The notes under the pieces are model-generated. The model was not told the origin of the DNA. It did not search any database and saw nothing but the letters and a program-made list of their open reading frames with translations. From Nitrososphaerota archaeon (GTDB taxonomy: Archaea > Thermoproteota > Nitrososphaeria > Nitrososphaerales > Gagatemarchaeaceae): a stretch of 10,173 bases of DNA. Both the position numbers and the translations under genes were made by a program. The stretch lies in assembly GCA_005877225.1 (NCBI GenBank), contig VBPK01000104.1, positions 1 through 10,173 of the forward strand, given 5' to 3'. The number at the start of each line of letters is the position of its first letter. The first letter of the stretch is position 1. This document shows, in pieces, positions 5,004 to 10,173 of the stretch.

Positions 5004-5945
5004 TCATCTCCTAAGGCGGGGGTCGAAGACGTCCCTGATTCCGTCCCCCAGAAGGTTGAAACCGAGAGAGATGATGAGTATCGTGAGGCCCGGAAATAGG
5101 ATGAGCCAGGGCGCCGTGAAGATGTACTGTATCCCCTGGTTTGCCAGGTTCCCGAGCTCGGGGAGCAGCGGGCTGGGCGTCAGTCCGATGAACGTCAGCG
5201 CAGAGACGGTGAGTATCACTGAGCCTATGTCGAGGGTAGCCTGTACGAGTACTGGGTAGATCGAGTTCTGGACTATGTGACCGTAGAGTATCCTGACGTC
5301 TCCCGCACCCATCGCGCGCAACCTCTCGACGTAAGGCTTCTCCTTCTCACTCAGGACCTGAGACCGCATAAGCCTGACGTAGTAGGGCCACCAGGTAGTG
5401 AGCACCGCGATCGTCAGAGTCGGCAAGGATCTCCCCAGGACTACGATCAGGACGATTGCGAGCAAGATTCCGGGGATTGCGAGAAAGACGTCGGTGACCC
5501 TGAGTATGGCCTCGTCGACGATTCCACCCTTGTACCCGGCCAGGCCACCGAAGAAGACCCCTATCACGACGGCCGAGGCGACGACCTCGAACGCGATCTC
5601 CAGGTCGACAGGAATCGCGAGTATTATCATCTGCAGCAGGCTCCGCCCATAAGAGTCGGTACCGAGCGGGTAGACAGCGGACCCTCCGCAGTTGAAGACG
5701 TTGGCTATCTGCCAGTTGACGATAGGGTTGTTCCAGCAGAGGCGCAGGTTGAGGGGCTGCTGGTCCCACGATGTTGGGTTCACTATCAGCGGGGATAGCA
5801 AAGCGAGTAGTACTGAGGCCACGGAGATTGTGACGCCGGCGAGGACTATCGGGTTTCTCCTCAGAAGATGAAGCGCGTACTTGAGGTCGGCCCGCCGCCC
5901 GTACCTGTCACTCGATTGGGATTCCTCTGGCTTCGAAGCCTTCAC
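5004..5945 (-). CDS. dppC: ABC transporter permease, DppC/OppC family
   Basis: A 313-residue inner permease subunit. The basic cytoplasmic N-terminus (1-30) leads into membrane segment 1 (about 33-55), a long outer loop, and then the five-helix permease core from about 103 on. The ATPase-coupling EAA loop is visible as ERLRAMGAGDVRILYGHIV (207-225), and the end FDPRLRR is typical of DppC. The outer loop holds the protein's only two cysteines (70 and 86). Translation starts at GTG, one base after the dppB stop, with GAGGTG across the junction, so the two permease genes are coupled. Length and topology match the family. It forms the membrane channel together with DppB. Confidence 0.95.
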   Translation of the reverse strand: MKASKPEESQSSDRYGRRADLKYALHLLRRNPIVLAGVTISVASVLLALLSPLIVNPTSWDQQPLNLRLCWNNPIVNWQIANVFNCGGSAVYPLGTDSYGRSLLQMIILAIPVDLEIAFEVVASAVVIGVFFGGLAGYKGGIVDEAILRVTDVFLAIPGILLAIVLIVVLGRSLPTLTIAVLTTWWPYYVRLMRSQVLSEKEKPYVERLRAMGAGDVRILYGHIVQNSIYPVLVQATLDIGSVILTVSALTFIGLTPSPLLPELGNLANQGIQYIFTAPWLILFPGLTILIISLGFNLLGDGIRDVFDPRLRR

Positions 5946-5946
5946 C

Positions 5947-7071
5947 TCAGTACCTTATCCTCGGGTCGAGCTTAGCGTAGATCACGTCTACGGCCAGATT
6001 CGTGACTACGATTATGACGGCGGTGACTAGGACGTAGAGTTCTAGAAAGTTTATGTCAAGAACATTGGCGGCTGCGAGCGAAGCGTTACCCACCCCAGGC
6101 CAGGAAAAGACGATCTCCACGATTACAGCCCCTCCCAGAAGGTAAGCGACGAGGAGGCCGGATACCGTGACCGCCGGGAGTATGGCGTTTCTCAGCGCGT
6201 GTCTGTAGATGACAACGTTCTCCTTGAGCCCCTTGGACCTCGCCAGTGTGATGTAGTCCTGCCTCAGGACTTCCATCATGCTCGAGCGGACTATCCTTGA
6301 TATCGCGCCTATCGATGTGATCGCGAGAGTGAGTGCCGGGAGGATAAGAGCCACCACCGAGTCCCAGAAGTAAGGGAAGTTTAGGGAGAGGATCCCATCA
6401 AGAAGAGGGATGCCCGAATACCGTGCAATCTCTCCTGGGACGACGCCCGAGAAACAGATGACGCACCTGGTTGCGACGGTGCTGTTCGCCGACAGAAGAC
6501 CAGACCCGTTGACTCTTATGTAGAGTACAAAGAGTATCTGCAGCACGGCTCCGAACCAGAACTGCGGGATTGAGTAGCCGCCGAGAGAGACCATCCTCGA
6601 GATGTGGTCAGGGAGCTTGTTGTTGTGCGTGGCTGAGACAATTCCGAGGGGGATTCCTATGATAATCGTCAGGAAGGCGCCCGCGATCGCCAGCTCAGCC
6701 GTGTAGGGGAACCTGCTGAAGAAGACGTGCCAAGTCGTGTCGGTCCCTGAGATACCCGGGAGGAGGGTCAACCCCCAGTTGCCTGCCAGGGCGTTTTCTA
6801 GCCATCCGACGTACTGCCCCCAGAGAGGCACCACACATCCGCCCTGCAGAGAAACGAAGGCAGAGTAGGAGGGGCAGGAAGTTGTCGCCACACCGAGGGC
6901 GCGAGCGACGGAAAGCTTTGCTGAATCGTCCATCCTCGGGGTGATGTAGGCCGCGAGGGCCGTGGTGGGCGGGAGGAGGCCCCTCGTGAGGTAGAAGATC
7001 AGAACGCTCAACGCGAGAAGAACGAATATCATCAGTAGGAGTCGCCTCGCGACGTACTCGTATAGTCTCAA
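5947..7071 (-). CDS. dppB: ABC transporter permease, DppB/OppB family
   Basis: A 374-residue permease with the classic DppB opening, YVARRLLLMIFVLLALSVLI (6-25), a long outer loop, and further membrane segments at about 125-147, 161-184, 238-258, 302-322 and 343-363. The EAA coupling loop is ITLARSKGLKENVVIYRHAL (274-293), and the protein ends in DPRIRY as expected. The start is TTG, with only a weak AGG ahead; it gives exactly the family N-terminus. The protein is somewhat longer than usual because of extra outer-loop sequence: two cysteines at 66 and 79 and a CVIC pair at 203/206, the only cysteines in the protein. A spacer of 112 bases separates it from the binding-protein gene. Confidence 0.95.
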   Translation of the reverse strand: MRLYEYVARRLLLMIFVLLALSVLIFYLTRGLLPPTTALAAYITPRMDDSAKLSVARALGVATTSCPSYSAFVSLQGGCVVPLWGQYVGWLENALAGNWGLTLLPGISGTDTTWHVFFSRFPYTAELAIAGAFLTIIIGIPLGIVSATHNNKLPDHISRMVSLGGYSIPQFWFGAVLQILFVLYIRVNGSGLLSANSTVATRCVICFSGVVPGEIARYSGIPLLDGILSLNFPYFWDSVVALILPALTLAITSIGAISRIVRSSMMEVLRQDYITLARSKGLKENVVIYRHALRNAILPAVTVSGLLVAYLLGGAVIVEIVFSWPGVGNASLAAANVLDINFLELYVLVTAVIIVVTNLAVDVIYAKLDPRIRY

Positions 7072-7183
7072 TCCTATCGGTTCGAGCCCGCTTGATTATT
7101 TGAGGGTTCCCGGCTTGTGGGACGCGCTCTCCTGGGCATATCTTCGCCCCGCTTCGCCTCGCCTCCGCCGAGTGTGAGGTGAA

Positions 7184-9310
7184 CTAGTAGAGAGCCGCGA
7201 AGTATTGAGGTTCCCCGGTGGTGTATATGGCTGGGTTGAAGTAGAAACCCCGGACGTTCGACGTCATCACCATGTAGATGTAAGGGTAGAAGGTCCAGAT
7301 ATCCATGACCTCTCTGTTGGCCAGGGCACTCATCGCGTTGGTTGCGGCGACCACGCCGGGAATGTTGTTCTGAGCGCTGGCCTGCTGAGCCTGGCTCCAG
7401 TAGGTTCCCATCTGGCCCAGGTTCCATCCTCCAGGGCCGGTGTATATCCCGCCTGGCGAAAGGATCGGCCCGAGGAAATCGAGGGACCAGGGATAATCAT
7501 CGAACCAGCCGAAGCACGACTCGGCCCAGGCGTACACCTCTCCAGAGAAGGCCTCGCTGGTCATCTGACCACAAGGCAATGGTGTCACGCTGACGGTGAG
7601 TCCCATGTTGTATGTGGTGCTGACGTTGTTAACAGTTCCCGCCAACTGATTGAGTATTGCCTGATTGACTGTGTCGCCGGTGGCGTACACGAGGGAGACG
7701 GTCTGCGGAGTAGGGTGAGAGCACTGACCGTTCGAGCCGAGCTGTTTGCAGCCGAATACATTGCTGAATACTCCCGGGGGGGCGGCAGACCCGTTCTCGA
7801 ACCTGAACTGCGTTATCGGGTTTTGCATTGCGCTCAGGAGGAGCGACTGCACCTCGTGCGGGTTGTAGCTGTAGGCAGGCTTGAGTGATGCGTTGTAAGA
7901 ACCCTGAGGAGGGATTCCCGGAGGCTCGAGCCCGTTCGCCACCTTGCCGAGGTTGTTGTTCACCTGCAGGTTGATCTGAGTCAGGTTAACAGAGTCGGCG
8001 AAGGCTTGCCTGAATCTTATGTCCGCGAATGGTTGGAAGGAGTAGTAGGTACCTGTGAACGGATTGGTCACGTTCGTGTTTAGGGGGATGAAATAGGTTG
8101 CGTACTGTGTGTACGGTCCGTAGATAGTCACACCAGGGGTAGTCGATGCTAGGTGCCCTTTCGCGAGCCATTCACTCCTGTTCGCAACGTCGTAGATGTT
8201 CGTCGAGGCGACGTCTATCACCATCGCTTGGCCGGATGCGGCCGCGTCCTTGAGGTCTATCTCCCTGGTCGTCTGGTCGGGAACGAACTTGTAGACGACA
8301 GTCTGGATACGCGGGTGAATCTTGCCGTAGGGTCCTCCCCAGTAGTTGGTGTTCGCCTTGAGGGTGACAACGTTCGAGGCGACATCGACGCTCTGGATCG
8401 TGTACGGACCTGTTCCGGCGAGCGAGCCCTGAGTCGACGAGTCGAGATACGTGGCACCACAGCCCTTCGCGCTGCACGTCGCCTGGAAATCGTCGAAGTA
8501 CTGGATCATCTTCTGCGTAACGTTGCCCGAGAGCATCGGATACGGAAGATGATAGCCCGAGCTCGGCTGGCTCCAGAGCTGTATGTCGTGCTGCATGACG
8601 AAGCCGGGAGCAACTATGTTTGCCCAGAGATTAGCGATTAAGTAGGGCAGCGCGCTGTTGGGGTTCATGATATGAAGCACCAGAGTGAGCGGACCCGTTA
8701 TCTGGACGAAATGCTCATTGAGCACCTTCTGGGTGTACTGACTGCCGTAGGTCTGGGTGCAGGAGCATAGTGTCGTGCTCAGGCTCGTGTCCAGGAGCTG
8801 CTGCATGATCCAGGAGGCCTGAGTTCCATGCCCCACTGGGGCGCTACCATCCATCACGAGGAGCCGGTTGTAACTGAAGTAGACGGCCGAGGAATTGAGC
8901 GTCTCCCCGTCAGCGAACTTGATTCCGCTCCTCAGGGTGGCGGTGAGGGTCTTTCCGTCGGTCGATACCTGATAGCTCTGCGCAAGCCAAGGGATGGGGT
9001 CCCGCCCGTTGGAACCGTTGAACCAGAGGAGAGGCTCGTAGACGTTCTGTTCGACGGAGGCCCCGTATATGTCGTACGAGACCTGCGGGTCGAGGAACTG
9101 AACCGTCGAAAGCGTCTCGTACGTGATTGACTGCGGGACTGCGTGTGCACTGGTTGTGGTCGTGCCGCTGCCCGTGGTGGTCGACGACTTCACGGCGCCG
9201 CTGGAGGCGTAGAAGTAAACTGAGGCGCCTCCGAGGACGAGTAACGCAATAACTATCACGGCGGTTGCGGCTCTACCGAGAGCACGCTCACGACTGAATC
9301 TCACGTGCAT
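7184..9310 (-). CDS. Membrane-anchored solute-binding protein, family 5 (DppA/OppA-like)
   Basis: A 708-residue extracytoplasmic binding protein that delivers a peptide-like solute to the permease pair. A basic start and one hydrophobic segment (about 14-36) are followed by a Ser/Thr-rich linker (41-55), the usual archaeal way to anchor such a protein on the outside of the membrane. There is no lipobox cysteine. The family-5 fold follows (about 60-700): YEPLLWFNG near 91-99, IPWLAQSYQVSTDGKT near 106-121, and a GTGPYTIQSV element at 299-308. Many N-x-S/T sites (at least nine) suggest N-glycosylation. Eight cysteines form four near-neighbour pairs (182/184, 279/284, 521/530, 580/599). I chose the ATG at 9310 because it gives the anchor directly and follows a TATA box; a longer frame up to 9559 only overlaps the amidase gene. 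The protein is longer than most bacterial DppA. Substrate is unknown. Confidence 0.93.
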   Translation of the reverse strand: MHVRFSRERALGRAATAVIVIALLVLGGASVYFYASSGAVKSSTTTGSGTTTTSAHAVPQSITYETLSTVQFLDPQVSYDIYGASVEQNVYEPLLWFNGSNGRDPIPWLAQSYQVSTDGKTLTATLRSGIKFADGETLNSSAVYFSYNRLLVMDGSAPVGHGTQASWIMQQLLDTSLSTTLCSCTQTYGSQYTQKVLNEHFVQITGPLTLVLHIMNPNSALPYLIANLWANIVAPGFVMQHDIQLWSQPSSGYHLPYPMLSGNVTQKMIQYFDDFQATCSAKGCGATYLDSSTQGSLAGTGPYTIQSVDVASNVVTLKANTNYWGGPYGKIHPRIQTVVYKFVPDQTTREIDLKDAAASGQAMVIDVASTNIYDVANRSEWLAKGHLASTTPGVTIYGPYTQYATYFIPLNTNVTNPFTGTYYSFQPFADIRFRQAFADSVNLTQINLQVNNNLGKVANGLEPPGIPPQGSYNASLKPAYSYNPHEVQSLLLSAMQNPITQFRFENGSAAPPGVFSNVFGCKQLGSNGQCSHPTPQTVSLVYATGDTVNQAILNQLAGTVNNVSTTYNMGLTVSVTPLPCGQMTSEAFSGEVYAWAESCFGWFDDYPWSLDFLGPILSPGGIYTGPGGWNLGQMGTYWSQAQQASAQNNIPGVVAATNAMSALANREVMDIWTFYPYIYMVMTSNVRGFYFNPAIYTTGEPQYFAALY

Positions 9311-9343
9311 TTGGTGTGATTTGTGACTCGACGGAGAGACGCG

Positions 9344-9350
9344 ATTTAAG
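9344..9350 (-). promoter_or_regulatory. TATA box of the solute-binding protein gene
   Basis: The minus strand reads CTTAAAT here, overlapping the stop codon of the amidase gene. A transcript start about 25 bases downstream (near 9322) leaves a leader of about 12 bases before the ATG at 9310, with no Shine-Dalgarno sequence, as is common in archaea. It would let the importer be transcribed on its own, independently of the amidase. Confidence 0.5.
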
Positions 9351-10173
9351 ACTTTCTCGCTTTGCCGCTCCGCCTCTCCGGCGGGAAGTTGTCCAGCGGG
9401 ATGAGGGTACCAACGACCCAGTTCGGCTTGTCGACGACTTCGTGTATCCTCAAGTCGGCCGAGACGCTGCACAGAACGTAGGCCTCCTCCCTGGTCAGAT
9501 GGTACTCCCTCGTGAGGTGGTCTATCATGTTCCTCAGGGAGATCTTGGTCGCCTCCCATAGGTCCGGGGCTATCCCGGTTGTGCCGTACAGCCCTCTGCG
9601 ACCGACCCTGTCGCCCGCGACCAGGTAGTGCGGGGAGTCGATCTTCGCATCCTTCGTAACGTCAAACCGCAAAGCCGCCTCCCCCGGGCACTCGATCGCG
9701 GTCACGCAGACCTCGCCGTCTCCCTGCGCGGCATGGACGTCACCGACGGAAAACAACCCTCCCTCCACCCAGATGGGCAAGAGGAGTCGGCTACCCCTCG
9801 TGAGGTGTCTGTTGTCCATGTTCCCTCCGTGCTTCCCCGGCGGCATCACGTCGATGTACCCTTCCTGAGGGGGAGCGACCCCGTAGACGCCGCAGAAGGG
9901 TTTGATAGGTACTCTGATCCCTTTCCTAAAGGGGGCGTGCCTGCCGTCGCGGAGGTTCCATATCCACAGATACGGTTTATCGAACTCCTCCAGAAGCCCC
10001 AGACCAGGGATGATTCCCGACCAGCCCCAATTCGCCGTCTTCACTTCGATCACGTCCACGACCAACGCATCGCCCGGTCTGGCTCCCTCGACGCTGACCG
10101 GCCCGGCGAGCGGATAGAATTTCTCAGCGTTCAGGTTCGCAAGGTCATCTGGGCCGCTCTTCCGTGACACCTG
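9346..10173 (-). CDS. Acetamidase/formamidase (FmdA/AmdA family), 5' end outside the window
   Basis: This family hydrolyses formamide, acetamide or similar small amides to ammonia and a carboxylic acid in the cytoplasm. At least 275 residues are visible, and the frame stays open to the right edge, so the first part of the protein (roughly 40-50 residues by family length) is missing; the GTG at 10168-10170 is internal. Counted from that GTG, family landmarks are YPLAGPVSVEGARPGD (19-34), WGWSGIIPGLGLL (48-60), PPGKHGGNMDNRHLTRG (110-126), GDVHAAQGDGE (143-153) and a C-terminal EEAYVLCSVSADLRIHEVVD (228-247). The gene ends 35 bases ahead of the binding-protein gene on the same strand. The closeness suggests that the importer supplies amides or that both belong to one nitrogen-scavenging unit; this link is inferred. 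Confidence 0.94.
   Translation of the reverse strand, partial: QVSRKSGPDDLANLNAEKFYPLAGPVSVEGARPGDALVVDVIEVKTANWGWSGIIPGLGLLEEFDKPYLWIWNLRDGRHAPFRKGIRVPIKPFCGVYGVAPPQEGYIDVMPPGKHGGNMDNRHLTRGSRLLLPIWVEGGLFSVGDVHAAQGDGEVCVTAIECPGEAALRFDVTKDAKIDSPHYLVAGDRVGRRGLYGTTGIAPDLWEATKISLRNMIDHLTREYHLTREEAYVLCSVSADLRIHEVVDKPNWVVGTLIPLDNFPPERRSGKARKS

Noticed and set aside
7072..7110. GGTTCGAGCCC looks like a tRNA T-loop
   Set aside because: The flanking T-stem has a mismatch, and the sequence that would form the rest of a tRNA is the dppB coding start. No anticodon arm or acceptor stem was found.
7086..7183. GC-rich purine/pyrimidine stretch between dppA-like gene and dppB, considered as a repeat or terminator
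   Set aside because: The short GCGAGGCG-like units are irregular, no stable hairpin or T-run is present, and a terminator would separate genes that clearly belong together.
9311..9559. In-frame N-terminal extension of the binding-protein gene up to 9559
   Set aside because: It overlaps the well-supported amidase coding sequence in another frame and would bury the membrane anchor inside the protein. The ATG at 9310 behind a TATA box fits better.
1..10173. CRISPR array, defence island or phage genes
   Set aside because: No regularly spaced repeats, cas genes, phage structural genes or toxin-antitoxin pairs can be seen; the only nuclease is TnpB.

Overview
The window is a GC-rich archaeal stretch, most likely from the Thaumarchaeota/Nitrososphaeria side of the tree. 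Support comes from a transcription factor B gene, an archaeal single-TRAM-domain protein, the start of an Alba chromatin gene, TATA boxes placed for leaderless or short-leader transcripts, and a TnpB-type element. The exact lineage cannot be fixed from this sequence. No ammonia-oxidation genes are visible, and peptide/amide uptake genes would fit a heterotrophic or mixotrophic relative.

Layout, left to right. (1) 1-392, plus strand: the tail of a zinc-ribbon protein, then a small Rieske ferredoxin directly after its stop codon. (2) 365-1144, minus strand: a TRAM-domain protein, an unrecognised small protein, and a truncated Alba gene whose end overlaps the Rieske gene antisense. (3) 1239-about 2423, plus strand: a TnpB-only (IS1341-like) element. 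Its tnpB is frameshifted between the zinc ribbon and the RuvC-III motif. (4) 2291-about 3313, minus strand: a TFB gene. Its family-like sequence ends at the TnpB element and continues as a foreign tail, and its N-terminal zinc ribbon extends upstream of the first ATG. (5) 3314-3874: a long intergenic region with a two-way TATA box, two weak competing small ORFs and two adjacent hairpins. (6) 3875-10173, minus strand: a family-5 peptide-type ABC importer in the order binding protein, permease B, permease C, ATPase F, preceded by an acetamidase/formamidase that runs off the right edge. Between permease C and ATPase F lies a relic of about 24 codons of the missing second ATPase (DppD/OppD).

How they work together. 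The importer and amidase look like a scavenging unit: a membrane-anchored binding protein captures a peptide or amide-like solute, the permease pair moves it inward using DppF-type ATPase, and the amidase could release ammonia from amides. The binding protein has its own TATA box, so it can also be transcribed apart from the amidase. The left half shows repeated gene truncation: alba, tnpB, the tfb 3' end and, in the right half, dppD. I see no convincing new multi-gene system. The best leads are these gene remodelling events, the probable TnpB right-end RNA, and the cysteine pairing across the transporter.
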